This document shows positions 6,885 to 16,118 of a stretch of DNA of 64,000 nt, in pieces. How positions within the stretch are numbered: position 1 is the first letter of the stretch; each line of letters begins with the position of its first letter. The stretch lies in NCBI RefSeq assembly GCF_002208135.1, contig NZ_CP021647.1, positions 375,501-439,500 on the forward strand. The letters are read 5' to 3'. Source of the stretch: Pseudoalteromonas piscicida (GTDB taxonomy: Bacteria > Pseudomonadota > Gammaproteobacteria > Enterobacterales > Alteromonadaceae). Made by a program: the position numbers and the translations under genes. The notes beneath the pieces were generated by a model. The model made no database searches and was not told the DNA's origin. It saw nothing but the letters and a program-made list of their open reading frames with translations.

Positions 6885-9431
6885 ATGAATTTAACGTTTA
6901 GCCATTTTTACAATTTAACATCCACCAATCAGCGATACCAATTTGCATTGAAGCAGTTGTATGAACGCTTTGATGCGGATCATTGTTTTGTGGGTAAGTT
7001 TATCGATAACGATAAACGCGTAAAGACCGTGATGTATCTCGCGGATGGTAAAGAAGTCGACAATATTATTTATGACCTAGAAGGTACGCCATGCTTCGAC
7101 GCTAAAGCGAGTAACGAGGTTTGTAGTATTACGAATGGTTTGCAGCAACTCTATGAAGAAGATGAGATCCTTCGCGTATTAAGTATCGAAGGTTACTTGG
7201 GTTTAACCTTACGAGCACTAGATCATACACCCATTGGAATAATGGTTTGTTTGTTTAATAAAGAGCAACACGTAAGCCGTGAAGAAAAACTGTGGTTTCA
7301 AGAGTTAGGGCATCTAATATCGACTGAGCTTAGTCATAATTTAGAGCTAAGCAAACAAGGAATTTTGCTCAAACAACTTGCAAAGGGAGAACAAATAGCG
7401 GACCTATGCACTTGGACTTGGCAACTTAAACAGAATAAACACTATTTTTCCTCTCACCTTAATCATCTACTCAAGACAAAAGCTCATTCTCCATCTCTAT
7501 CATTATTACTCGACAAACTCGCGATAGAAGATAGTGAGCGACTGCGGATCGCATTAGAAAAAGTAAGGTTAGGTGCTGTTCGCAATATAGATTTGCAGGT
7601 TTCGTTGGTCGCTAGGACAGAACATTACGGGTTATTAAGAATTATTGGTCAAGTTGAACCCGATGAGCAAAACATTGATGAAGTAGTCTTCACCGCAACT
7701 ATACAAGATATTAGTTACATTTCATCGCTTAATAAGCAGCTTGAACTCACCAACGTTGTTTTCGAGCACGCCACAGAAGCTATCATGATCACTAATAATG
7801 AAAATAAAATCATTATGGTGAATCGCGCTTTTGAGCGACTAACGGGTTATACTGGCTATGAATTATTAGGCCAAGACCCTGCGGTGCTTTCTTCTGGTAA
7901 ACAAGATAAATCTTTTTACGAAGCGATGTGGGCTTCGTTGAGCACGGTTGGTCACTGGAAAGGAGAGATCCATAATCGCCGAAAAAATGGTCAAATTTAT
8001 CCAGAAGAATTAACGCTGAGTGTAGTCAAAGATGAGCAGGGTAAAATTGCTAACTACGTCGGCATTTTTAGAGATATTACCGAATGGAAGCGTAACGAGT
8101 CTCAGCTTACCTTTTACGCCAACCATGAACCATTAACGGCATTATTGAATCGCCGTAGCTTTATGCAGCGCTTGGAAGAGCAGATCTCAGGCTCTAGAAG
8201 TAAAAATACGAGTTGCTCTTTATTATTTATCGGATTAGATAGGTTCAAAGAAGTTAACGATGTTTTTGGACCAGAGATCGGCGATAAAGTACTCATTTCT
8301 GTGGCTAAACGATTAAAAAATGCAGTTCGTCAAAATGATATTATCGCCAGATACGGTGGTGACGAGTTTGCGCTATTGTTGACCCATAGCGATGTAGAAA
8401 GTGCGCTTAAGATTGCTCAAAAACTTTCACAGAAGCTTTCTCAGCCCTATGTGTTTAATGAAATCACCATAGAAGTCACTTGTTCTACAGGTGTCGCACA
8501 GCTTGAGGCCGGTTCTCGGATCACCGCAGCTAACTTACTCAGAAACGCAGCACATGCGCTCAATAGTGTGAAAAAAACTGAGCGTGGACAGGTGGCGCTA
8601 CACAATGTGGCAATTCAAAACGCCTATTTAAATAAAATAAAGCTCAAGGACAAGTTAAAACAAGCTTTGAAAGAAGGTGCTCTCACCGTTTATTATCAGC
8701 CGATCGTTAATGCTGATACCAACCACATCACGAAGTTTGAAGCCTTAGTGCGTTGGTTTGATGATGAGTACGGGATGGTATCACCTGGTACTTTCATTCC
8801 TATCGCCGAAGAGTTTGGCCTTATTCATTTAGTAGGACAGTTTGTGCTTGAGCGTAGCTGCCAAGACTTAGCTAAAATTCACAACGCTGGTTTTACAGAG
8901 GTCGGGATCTCTATTAATCGTTCTGTTAGCGAATTTAAAGCCAGCATTAATCAGGTGAAATTAATCACCTGTGCCATCGAGAAAGCGAAAATCCCTTATG
9001 AAGCAATTACTATTGAAGTAACTGAATCGCTTGCCACAAATCGTTACACTTGGAAAACGCTTAATCAACTAAGAGATCATGGTATTAAGGTTTCACTTGA
9101 TGATTTTTGTACTGGCTATTCATCATTAAGTAACTTGATAGAAAATCAGGTGGATTACCTGAAAATAGACAAGAGCTTTGTCGACAGCTTAATGTGTGAT
9201 TACAACAAACAAGTAATGATAGACTGTCTTATTAAGCTCAGTGATAAGTTAGGAATTGGTGTGATAGCCGAAGGGGTGGAGCAGTTTACTCAACTCGAAA
9301 AGTTACGAGAGCTAGGTTGTCATCACATTCAAGGATTCTTTTACAGTCCCGCAAAACCGATAGACGCCTGCCTTGAGTTATTGACGACAGACGCTTTTGT
9401 TGAACAAACACAAAGTGCATTAGAAAAATAA
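6885..9431 (+). CDS. GAF-PAS-GGDEF-EAL protein, probable c-di-GMP phosphodiesterase
   Basis: An 848-aa cytoplasmic protein without membrane helices. Domain order is GAF-like (about 10-160), PAS with PAC (about 285-405), GGDEF (about 415-575) and EAL (about 585-840). The EAL domain has the expected catalytic residues: E619 in EALVRW, SINRS, TIEVTES, DDFCTGYSSL, KIDKSFVD, AEGVEQ and QGFF. The GGDEF domain keeps its signature (G491-F495) and an RQND inhibitory-site motif. However, the first metal-binding Asp is Gly (G450 in FIGLDRFK), GH is GP, and DPLT is EPLT. The cyclase half is therefore probably inactive or only binds GTP, leaving phosphodiesterase activity. Confidence 0.9.
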   Translation: MNLTFSHFYNLTSTNQRYQFALKQLYERFDADHCFVGKFIDNDKRVKTVMYLADGKEVDNIIYDLEGTPCFDAKASNEVCSITNGLQQLYEEDEILRVLSIEGYLGLTLRALDHTPIGIMVCLFNKEQHVSREEKLWFQELGHLISTELSHNLELSKQGILLKQLAKGEQIADLCTWTWQLKQNKHYFSSHLNHLLKTKAHSPSLSLLLDKLAIEDSERLRIALEKVRLGAVRNIDLQVSLVARTEHYGLLRIIGQVEPDEQNIDEVVFTATIQDISYISSLNKQLELTNVVFEHATEAIMITNNENKIIMVNRAFERLTGYTGYELLGQDPAVLSSGKQDKSFYEAMWASLSTVGHWKGEIHNRRKNGQIYPEELTLSVVKDEQGKIANYVGIFRDITEWKRNESQLTFYANHEPLTALLNRRSFMQRLEEQISGSRSKNTSCSLLFIGLDRFKEVNDVFGPEIGDKVLISVAKRLKNAVRQNDIIARYGGDEFALLLTHSDVESALKIAQKLSQKLSQPYVFNEITIEVTCSTGVAQLEAGSRITAANLLRNAAHALNSVKKTERGQVALHNVAIQNAYLNKIKLKDKLKQALKEGALTVYYQPIVNADTNHITKFEALVRWFDDEYGMVSPGTFIPIAEEFGLIHLVGQFVLERSCQDLAKIHNAGFTEVGISINRSVSEFKASINQVKLITCAIEKAKIPYEAITIEVTESLATNRYTWKTLNQLRDHGIKVSLDDFCTGYSSLSNLIENQVDYLKIDKSFVDSLMCDYNKQVMIDCLIKLSDKLGIGVIAEGVEQFTQLEKLRELGCHHIQGFFYSPAKPIDACLELLTTDAFVEQTQSALEK

Positions 9432-9457
9432 AGGTGTGATATTTTTATATCACACCT
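9432..9457. terminator. Hairpin between convergent GGDEF-EAL and hemH genes
   Basis: AGGTGTGATA and TATCACACCT form a perfect 10-base stem with a T-rich loop. It starts at the end of the EAL gene and 30 bases from the end of the convergent hemH gene. The T tract after the stem is poor, so it may act as a bidirectional or processing hairpin. Confidence 0.6.
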
Positions 9458-9486
9458 CAAAATTAGCGATTGCTTCTGCGTCTTTA

Positions 9487-10506
9487 TTACAACAGTGGCT
9501 TTATCAGCGCTGTGATCGCTTTGATATGGTCATCACGGTCGTTTAGTGCAGGAATATATCGATACTTTTCGCCGCCAGCAGACTCAAATACCTCACGGTT
9601 TTCAACTTCTAGCTCTTCGAGTGTTTCTAAGCAGTCCGCACTAAAAGCCGGGCTTAAAATAGCGACGTTTTTAATACCTTGACTCGGAAAACTCTCAAGT
9701 GTTTTGTCCGTATAAGGTTGCAACCATTCAGCTTTACCAAAACGACTTTGAAAGGTCGTCATTACTTTTTCTTTATCAAGATTGAGTTTTTCAACGACTA
9801 ATCGAGTCGTTTGCTGGCAAAAACAATGATAGGGGTCACCTCTATCTAAAAATAGTTTCGGTGTACCATGATATGAAAAAACCAATCTATCCGGCTCCCC
9901 ATTTGTCTCGAGATCTTCTCTAATGGAGTTAGCTAAAGATTCGATATAAAGCGGGTGTTTGTGATAGCCATTTATAAAATGCAGCTCAGGTACCCAGCGC
10001 CAACCGCGCAGCACCTTTGAGATCTGATCAAAGGTTGAGCCTGTGGTTGCACTGGAATACTGAGGATATAGTGGCACGATGATAATTCGTGTTGTGCCTT
10101 TTTCCCTTAACTTCTCAAGCCCCGACTCAATCGACGGGTTGCCGTAGCGCATGGCGAGTTCAACCTCGATATCTTCAAAACCTTCCTGACGCAACTGTTT
10201 CTCTATTTTGTCAGTTTGCGCTCTACTAATGGTTATCAAAGGAGAGCCTTCATCTGTCCAAATTGATTGATAGGCGTGTGCTGATTTTTTAGGCCGAACG
10301 CGTAAAATTATCCCATGTAAAATCATTAACCAAATTAGCCTTGGAATTTCGACAATACGGGGATCGGAAAGAAACTCCGCGAGATAAACTCTAAGTGCTT
10401 TTGCCGTTGGTGCATCTGGGCTACCTAAATTTGTAATAAGAATACCCGTTTTTGAATTAAATCGGCCTTCATGGGGATTATCTGTAATGGCTGAAAAGCG
10501 AGACAC
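9487..10506 (-). CDS. hemH: Ferrochelatase
   Basis: A 339-aa enzyme that inserts Fe2+ into protoporphyrin IX, the last step of haem synthesis. Conserved motifs are visible: LGSPDAP near the N-terminus, YPQYSSATTGS, the catalytic-histidine motif FSYHGTP, and FSADCLETLEEL with its acidic residues. Length is normal. It has its own upstream region and is convergent with the c-di-GMP gene. Haem supply fits the nearby bd oxidase, but no operon link is visible. Confidence 0.95.
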   Translation of the reverse strand: MSRFSAITDNPHEGRFNSKTGILITNLGSPDAPTAKALRVYLAEFLSDPRIVEIPRLIWLMILHGIILRVRPKKSAHAYQSIWTDEGSPLITISRAQTDKIEKQLRQEGFEDIEVELAMRYGNPSIESGLEKLREKGTTRIIIVPLYPQYSSATTGSTFDQISKVLRGWRWVPELHFINGYHKHPLYIESLANSIREDLETNGEPDRLVFSYHGTPKLFLDRGDPYHCFCQQTTRLVVEKLNLDKEKVMTTFQSRFGKAEWLQPYTDKTLESFPSQGIKNVAILSPAFSADCLETLEELEVENREVFESAGGEKYRYIPALNDRDDHIKAITALIKPLL

Positions 10507-10742
10507 CTAACGCTCCTTAGATTATCATTTTAGTAGAATTATTTTACAAGAAAGCCTATACGGGAGTAAGCCTTATTTCGATCTAAACTGGCTTAAATCA
10601 ATTTGTGCCTAAAATTAAATCACACTATAGTTGTAATTATCGTTAATTAATCCCTTCTCTATTGCTATTCATGGATTGAGGGCGTATTTTCCTGCAAATC
10701 TTTAAGGGAAAATCAATGTTTTGTTAGTTTTGGACTTGTCTA

Positions 10743-12296
10743 ATGAGAACCAACCACCCAGTAACTCAAAGAGAGAAAACCTTTTCTCCCGATGTAAAAC
10801 TCATCTCCGTCACTGATCTGAAAGGTAATATTGTTGATTGTAATCAAGCATTTATTGATGTTAGTGGATTTTCCCGTGATGAGTTAGTTGGTCAACCTCA
10901 TAATATAGTTCGGCATCCAGATATGCCACCTCTGGCGTTTCAAACAATGTGGACGCAGCTTAAAACAGGCAAGCCATGGATGGGGATCGTTAAAAACCGC
11001 TGTAAGAATGGTGATCACTACTGGGTAGATGCTTATGTAACGCCAATAACAGAAAACGGCAAAATCATTGGCTATGAGTCGGTTAGAAGCTGCCCAGATA
11101 GGGCTACGGTTGAACGGGCAAGTCAACTTTATACAAACGTAAATACTAATAAAGGAAGCAGTTTCGGTCTTCCCAAATTACGCGTGGTTTGGCCAGTATT
11201 TAACATCATCTCGTCACTGGCACTTTGGTATTTTGCTTCTGAGTCTGCAGGGTTTTTTTGGTTAATGGCAAATATGCTGGCATATTCAGCCTATGCAACT
11301 TGGCGCGATAAAGAACAGCTGAGAAGACTAGAATCTGAGTTGGCGCACAGTTTTTGCGATGAGATATCTGAGCAAGTTTATTCGACTTGGGATGGTACCA
11401 TGGCATCAATCCAAGTACGCTTAAAGAGCGAAAGGGCACACCTAGATACAATTCTTACGCGTGTTGAACATGCGGCGCAAAACGTATCAAAAGGAGCGCA
11501 TACGGCGAGTAAAGAAGCGCGAGCCACCTATGCTGATTTACAAAAGCAGCAAACTGAGACTGAGCTTGTTGCCACTGCAATGAATGAAATGACAACAACC
11601 ATCAACGATGTCTCTAACAGCGTGCAACTGAGTGCTAAAGATGCTCAGAACTCCCTTGATTTGACTTCTCAAACAGAACAGATCGCTAATAAAACCAAGA
11701 TTGCTTTTGGTGATTTAAGTAATACCATTGCCGACATCCGCAATTCTGTTGAAGGTGTCTCTAAACAAACTGATAAAATTGCAGCAGCCGCACAAATTAT
11801 CGAACAAATCGCTGAGCAAACTAATTTGCTAGCACTAAATGCAGCAATTGAAGCTGCGCGAGCTGGTGAGCAAGGTAGGGGCTTTGCAGTAGTTGCTGAT
11901 GAAGTTAGACATCTAGCACAGCGCACACAAGAGTCGACGAAAGAGATCCATGCAATTATTGAAGAGCTAACCAGCAGCACACAAGCGTCAGTAGATATTG
12001 CTCAGCAAGGCCAAGAAGAATCGCTTCACGGTATTGAGCAGCTGAATCAAAGCACCGATATGCTTCAACAAATCACCCAAGCTGTTATCCAAATTAGTGA
12101 TATGTCGATGCAAATTGCAACTTCGGTTGAGCAACAAGCGGCCGTGTCTGATGATATTAATCAGCAAGTCGTAAACATTGCACAGCTTGCAAACAACAGC
12201 CTAGATAGCGCAGACAAAGTACATCAAGAGAGTAAAGACCTAGAATCGACCGCAAAAGAAATGCACGAGTTGATTGTTCGTTTTAAGCGTAAGTGA
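10743..12296 (+). CDS. Aer-like PAS methyl-accepting chemotaxis protein
   Basis: A 517-aa chemoreceptor. The N-terminal PAS domain (about 15-115) has the Aer-type [10 protein letters not shown] and [13 protein letters not shown] motifs, which in Aer form part of an FAD-binding redox sensor. Two adjacent membrane helices follow (about 142-180), then a long coiled signalling domain. Its hairpin tip, around [19 protein letters not shown], binds CheA and CheW. There is no periplasmic domain, so it likely senses the cell's redox or energy state rather than an external ligand. It is monocistronic, with a terminator directly after. Confidence 0.9.
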   Translation: MRTNHPVTQREKTFSPDVKLISVTDLKGNIVDCNQAFIDVSGFSRDELVGQPHNIVRHPDMPPLAFQTMWTQLKTGKPWMGIVKNRCKNGDHYWVDAYVTPITENGKIIGYESVRSCPDRATVERASQLYTNVNTNKGSSFGLPKLRVVWPVFNIISSLALWYFASESAGFFWLMANMLAYSAYATWRDKEQLRRLESELAHSFCDEISEQVYSTWDGTMASIQVRLKSERAHLDTILTRVEHAAQNVSKGAHTASKEARATYADLQKQQTETELVATAMNEMTTTINDVSNSVQLSAKDAQNSLDLTSQTEQIANKTKIAFGDLSNTIADIRNSVEGVSKQTDKIAAAAQIIEQIAEQTNLLALNAAIEAARAGEQGRGFAVVADEVRHLAQRTQESTKEIHAIIEELTSSTQASVDIAQQGQEESLHGIEQLNQSTDMLQQITQAVIQISDMSMQIATSVEQQAAVSDDINQQVVNIAQLANNSLDSADKVHQESKDLESTAKEMHELIVRFKRK

Positions 12297-12364
12297 AGCT
12301 ATTTAGTTGACTTAAATGTAGTCGCTCAGATCCATCACTTTTTTGCTAAACCACTTAAATAATG

Positions 12365-12390
12365 AAAAGGACATCAGTGGATGTCCTTTT
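12365..12390. terminator. Bidirectional terminator between chemoreceptor and S41 fragment
   Basis: AAAAGGACATC/GATGTCCTTTT is a perfect 11-base stem with a 4-base AGTG loop and T runs on both strands. It serves the chemoreceptor on plus and the S41 remnant on minus. Confidence 0.85.
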
Positions 12391-12398
12391 TATCATAA

Positions 12399-12821
12399 TT
12401 AAGGCTCATAGCTTGGTAGTGACAATACTTTTTCAATCGCCGCATCTTTGTTCTCTTTTCTAAATGTGATGTCGGAGGGATCGACTTCAACGTCAACAGG
12501 AACACCTAGCACCTCCACATTTAAATCCAAACTGTTTTCATAGTACTCATTACTAAGCTCATAAATCCAACCATTAGGCAGCATCCGTGGAAAAGTATCG
12601 GAGGTGGCACTAGCCGTAGCGCGTCCTACCAATGTTACTTGAGGGAGCGCAGACATCGCCAACGCAAAGGTTTCGCCTGCACTGAAAGTACCGTTTGAGG
12701 TTAGGAGATAAATGTCTTTAAGATAATATGGCCTGTTATTATCAGGCTCTGCATAAACGGATGTCAGCTGATGTAACGATCCAGCATAAAACGTACTAAT
12801 ATCCCAAACAAAGCTTGCCAC
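12399..12821 (-). pseudogene. C-terminal remnant of an S41-family peptidase
   Basis: A 140-codon open frame whose product matches only the C-terminal catalytic part of S41 (tail-specific/tricorn-like) peptidases. It has TSNGTFSAGETFALAM, with the catalytic-serine motif FSAGE, and VGRATA further on. The N-terminal, PDZ-like and first catalytic portions are missing. The only available start is a GTG at 12821, inside a sequence that still reads as histidine kinase in another frame. The junction is therefore a deletion or recombination scar near 12805-12815. An active enzyme is unlikely. Confidence 0.7.
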
Positions 12822-13006
12822 TGAGCATCATCCAAGCCAGGACGAGCTGCATCTAAAGCATTAACATAGGCTAGATAATCTAGCTCTACATCCTTTTTCA
12901 GCTCTTTTGAGAAATAACTTGTAGCTAGAGAAGTCAAAAGGGGGTTTATTACTAAAAACAAACTAACAAAGAGTAAGCTTGCAAATGCAAAACGTATGCT
13001 TGTCAT
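12764..13006 (-). pseudogene. N-terminal remnant of a sensor histidine kinase
   Basis: The ATG overlaps the response-regulator stop codon (ATGA), the usual arrangement of regulator-kinase pairs. The product begins with a membrane helix (about residues 5-30) and the start of a periplasmic region (KELKKDVELDYLAYV). After about 66 residues the sequence switches to S41-peptidase DNA, and the kinase frame ends at 12764. The HAMP, dimerisation/phospho-acceptor and ATPase domains are absent. The RstB-like arrangement is inferred from the partner regulator. Such a truncated protein cannot signal. Confidence 0.65.
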
Positions 13007-13707
13007 TCAGTTTCCTTGCTATTTACAAAAATATATCCTTTCCCTCTTACAGTGATGAGGTGTTGATAGGGCATTTCATCACCGATAATCTTTCTTATCT
13101 TCATGATTTTATTGTCAACTGTACGATCGAAACCATCAAATGAGCGGCCGTACAGCTGGGTTGAACTCTGGTCGCGACTTAAAATAGAGTCAACATTAGA
13201 CGCCAAAAAATGGAATAATGTGTATTCACTGTCTTAGAGACCAAGCGGTATACCATCTTGGCTTGCTTGCCTTGTCGATGAGTTAAATGAGAAGGGGCCA
13301 ACACGGATCAAGTGCCCATTTTGCTGCTTATTCTCACTTTCTTCCGCTAAGCGAACTAGTTTTCGAAATCTCGCTAGGATAATTCGTGGGTTGACTGGCT
13401 TATGAATAAAGTCATCAGCCCCCATTTCTAATAGCGTAATTTCGTCTATATCATCGTGACTCGCGGTTAACAGAATCAAATTACCATTGTACCTGTTTTG
13501 TAGTGATCTACAGATCTCGAAATCATCTTTATTTGGCAACAGCAAATCAAGCAATACAAAATCTGGCTGAAGTTGCAGCACATGCGCCAACCCACTCACT
13601 CCATCATTTTGGATACTCACGATAAAACCATGTTTTTCAAAGAAGCGCCTAAGCAGTTCCGCAAGGCCTAAGTCATCTTCAATTATTACCAGTGATCTAG
13701 AGCTCAA
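13003..13707 (-). pseudogene. OmpR-family response regulator interrupted by an in-frame stop
   Basis: A receiver domain (about residues 1-120; acidic EDD, phospho-site D in VLLDLLLP, K in HKPV) and an OmpR-type winged helix (ending VRGKGYIFV) lie in one reading frame. They are separated by a single TAA at 13231-13233 in the context ...PLGL-stop-DSEYTLFHF. There is no frameshift, so one base substitution could explain the loss. The DNA-binding half has an in-frame internal GTG/ATG-like restart (MASNV) but would lack the first strand of its domain. Its kinase partner is also destroyed, so the whole system appears dead. The DNA-binding end resembles RstA. Confidence 0.75.
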
Positions 13708-13743
13708 ATATACTCCTTAAAATCCAGACCGAACGCTCAGAGC

Positions 13744-14952
13744 CTAAATCTTCCGTTTTAACCCCGATTTGGCACGCTCTTTAATATTGGTTTGAATATA
13801 AATTTGATCTGTTGTTGCGATTTTAGCGTGACCTAAATCTTCAGATAGGTGTTTTAGCGGGCGGTGTTGCGCATCATGCGTTGCACCTGTATGTCTTAGC
13901 CAGTGTGATGTCGCGGCTTCGAGCTGCTCTGACTCTTCTGTAAAGCCATCTTCCTTTAGTTTAGCCACTGCCAAGTCAAAACTTTGCTGAACAATGCGGC
14001 GTAATTGACGAACGTTCATACCACCTTGACCTCTTAGTTTATGAACAATTGGGTGGGGCTCATCAACGCGAGGTAGGGCGCTTAACCCCCGATACTGTCG
14101 ATAACGCTTTAAGTAGCCGATAAAGTCTTCGCTAAGCGTCACATCTCTTAGCTTATTGCCTTTACCCATAATTCTAAGGTACCAAAAGTCATCTTGATCT
14201 TGCCAAAAGTGGCTCATTACCGGTGACCAATGAGGGCGGTCTGACAGCTCTGAAATGCGTAAATACAAGCCTTTCAAACAAGCTAATACGAAGAGGTTGC
14301 GCTCAAGGTCCGGCTGCTGTTCACTTAAATCACGTGTTACACCAAAAACATATTCCCATTGCAAATCACTCAGCGTATCAGGAAGGTTGATTTGTGATTG
14401 AACAACTAAATAGGGGCTATTTTTCTTAACCACCGGTACAAAGTTAGCAAACGACTTTTCTTCTAAAATGGCAAACTTATAAAACACATTGAGCGCGGTA
14501 AACATCGCAGCCAACGTTTGCTGGCTAGCGCCGTTTTCTTTGAGAACAAAAGGTCGCCAATTTTCGTTAACCTGACGAATACCTTGATTCTGCTTATAAC
14601 GCCACTGCACTGAAGTTTGCGTCCATGCTTTATCTGGCTCTACCACAAAATCCACATATGCCTCGACATCTTCGCGCTTTAGCTCAAACACTGACTTCTC
14701 AGCAACCAGCCACGACCATAAATAAAAACGTTCAAGCTCATTACGGAAGCGGTTAAAAGTTGCTTCAGACTTACGACCGTAAACATACAAAAACTGAAAT
14801 AAGAACTGTAGCTCGCTATGTACCGGTAGTGATTTACCATGACTAGCCAGGAATCTTTCCAGCTCTGGATATTCGTGCGCAAGCGTATCATCTTCAAGAT
14901 GGGCGATTTGATACCTAAGCTGCTTTAAGGTGTCGACCAGTGGTAAAATCAT
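13744..14952 (-). CDS. Tyrosine site-specific recombinase/integrase, solitary
   Basis: A 402-aa tyrosine recombinase from the ATG at 14952. The catalytic set is complete: R in LYLRISEL, K in MGKGNK, HxxR in HWLRHTGAT, H in DLGHAKIATT and nucleophile Y in DQIYIQTN. An N-terminal SAM-like DNA-binding region (about 45-130) precedes it. An open frame extends to 15033, but a good sigma-70 promoter lies inside that extension, so the shorter start is preferred. No other phage, plasmid or transposon gene is nearby and no att repeats were recognised. It may be a domesticated recombinase or the relic of an island. Confidence 0.85.
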   Translation of the reverse strand: MILPLVDTLKQLRYQIAHLEDDTLAHEYPELERFLASHGKSLPVHSELQFLFQFLYVYGRKSEATFNRFRNELERFYLWSWLVAEKSVFELKREDVEAYVDFVVEPDKAWTQTSVQWRYKQNQGIRQVNENWRPFVLKENGASQQTLAAMFTALNVFYKFAILEEKSFANFVPVVKKNSPYLVVQSQINLPDTLSDLQWEYVFGVTRDLSEQQPDLERNLFVLACLKGLYLRISELSDRPHWSPVMSHFWQDQDDFWYLRIMGKGNKLRDVTLSEDFIGYLKRYRQYRGLSALPRVDEPHPIVHKLRGQGGMNVRQLRRIVQQSFDLAVAKLKEDGFTEESEQLEAATSHWLRHTGATHDAQHRPLKHLSEDLGHAKIATTDQIYIQTNIKERAKSGLKRKI

Positions 14953-14957
14953 GATAA

Positions 14958-14981
14958 GTCCGATATTGGTTAGTATTGGAC
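14958..14981. promoter_or_regulatory. Dyad operator candidate at the integrase transcription start
   Basis: GTCCGATA and TATTGGAC flank 8 bases and pair with one mismatch (GTCCRATA-N8-TATYGGAC). The dyad lies between the predicted -10 element (14984-14989) and the start codon (14952), so it covers the expected transcription start. It would suit a repressor, possibly autoregulation. Confidence 0.4.
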
Positions 14982-14983
14982 AT

Positions 14984-15013
14984 ATTATAGTGATACTGAT
15001 ACGAGTTATGCAA
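14984..15013 (-). promoter_or_regulatory. Sigma-70 promoter of the integrase gene
   Basis: On the minus strand TTGCAT (15013-15008) and a perfect TATAAT (14989-14984) are separated by 18 bases. Transcription would begin about 25 bases before the ATG at 14952. Confidence 0.6.
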
Positions 15014-15033
15014 TACTGTACAAATAAGCCCAT

Positions 15034-15551
15034 AATTTACGTTATGTTAAATGTGTGGGTGTGAGACATTTTGACCGCCCTTTGTCCACTCAATTCTAAC
15101 TTCAGCGTCGCACTACATCAGCTACTTGAGTCTTAATATCACTAGCCATGCAGTGTCATGTCCTCATAAACTATTAGTGTTTTTGGCCGTAGTACTAATT
15201 ATTAGTAAAAGGCATCGTCTACATTGGATAGATATTATAAAATAAACAATTATTTCTTAACTAAGTGTTTACAGTTGGCGGTCTACAGATCAACAATATC
15301 ACCGAGGAGATCTTGAACGATCGAACTCTTTGTGTTTTTGTAGTTGAAGATATTTTAGCTGCCAATAAGATGGTAGATGCGGTCTCGCAACGTTATGTTT
15401 TCAGGCGAGATCTGTTCACCGAAGCGTGGCCTTCTAAGACATAAACAAGCCTTACCATTATTATAGGCATTGGTACCTAGATATAACTCGATGACGTAAT
15501 GGTTGGAACTGTTGGTGAAGGGACGCATTTCATGACTAAAAGGAAATCTCT
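15034..15551. other. Non-coding gap with one weak response-regulator-like small frame
   Basis: No supported gene is seen here. A plus-strand frame at 15313-15444 (TTG start, 43 aa) reads CVFVVEDILAANKMV, resembling the first strand and acidic pocket of a receiver domain, then ends. GAGGAG lies only 3 bases before the TTG. It could be the relic of a response regulator that once served the sensor gene downstream, but the similarity is short and may be chance. Confidence 0.25.
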
Positions 15552-16079
15552 ATGTTTAAAAAGATACTACTTCTAATCGCTGCAACTATGTTTTGTATTA
15601 GTGCGGCTAATGCCCTAACTCCACTAGAAGACCGTGCTCGAGTCTCTCGGATGAATGCAGATCTGCTGTTGCCAGATGGTTCTACATTGAACGTGGATGT
15701 GTCGTTCGATTGTGGTAGCGACTATAAAAATACGGCGCTGATGGTAATGAGTGACTCTGGAGCCCAGCTATTGGCGGCAGCTTACACGCATTTGTATGGG
15801 GTTGAAGCCGGCGAAGCGGTAATGCATTCTTGGAATAATAAAAAGAATGAAACTGATCCTCGCAAACCCACCTATTTGTTTGTGCTCGCTGAGCGCGAAA
15901 TGCAATTTGATTGGAATAAAACACAAAGCGACAATCATAAACTTAACAAAAGCTTAAAGAGTGTTACAATGGACAGTAATATAGTTGATAAAACGGTAGT
16001 TGATGATACTAAAATCGATTTGCCTGTTGTCGTAGCGGGTTGTGGCGTAAGAGATCACAATGCATACGAAGTCAACTAG
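15552..16079 (+). CDS. Secreted protein of unknown function (175 aa)
   Basis: The product is not recognised. A clear signal peptide (about residues 1-21, cleavage after ANA) is followed by a soluble domain with two cysteines (in FDCGSD and AGCGVR) that could form a disulfide. The start is supported by AAGGAAA eight bases upstream. It ends 39 bases before the large propeller sensor gene in the same orientation. The two are probably co-transcribed, and this protein may be a partner or periplasmic component of that sensor. Confidence 0.7.
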   Translation: MFKKILLLIAATMFCISAANALTPLEDRARVSRMNADLLLPDGSTLNVDVSFDCGSDYKNTALMVMSDSGAQLLAAAYTHLYGVEAGEAVMHSWNNKKNETDPRKPTYLFVLAEREMQFDWNKTQSDNHKLNKSLKSVTMDSNIVDKTVVDDTKIDLPVVVAGCGVRDHNAYEVN

Positions 16080-16118
16080 GAAGTAAGGCCAGCTCTTGTA
16101 GTTGGCCGTATTTAAAGA

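Noticed and set aside
12399..15033. Integrated prophage or genomic island around the integrase
   Set aside because: No phage structural, excision or cargo genes and no att repeats were found; only decayed host-type genes border it.
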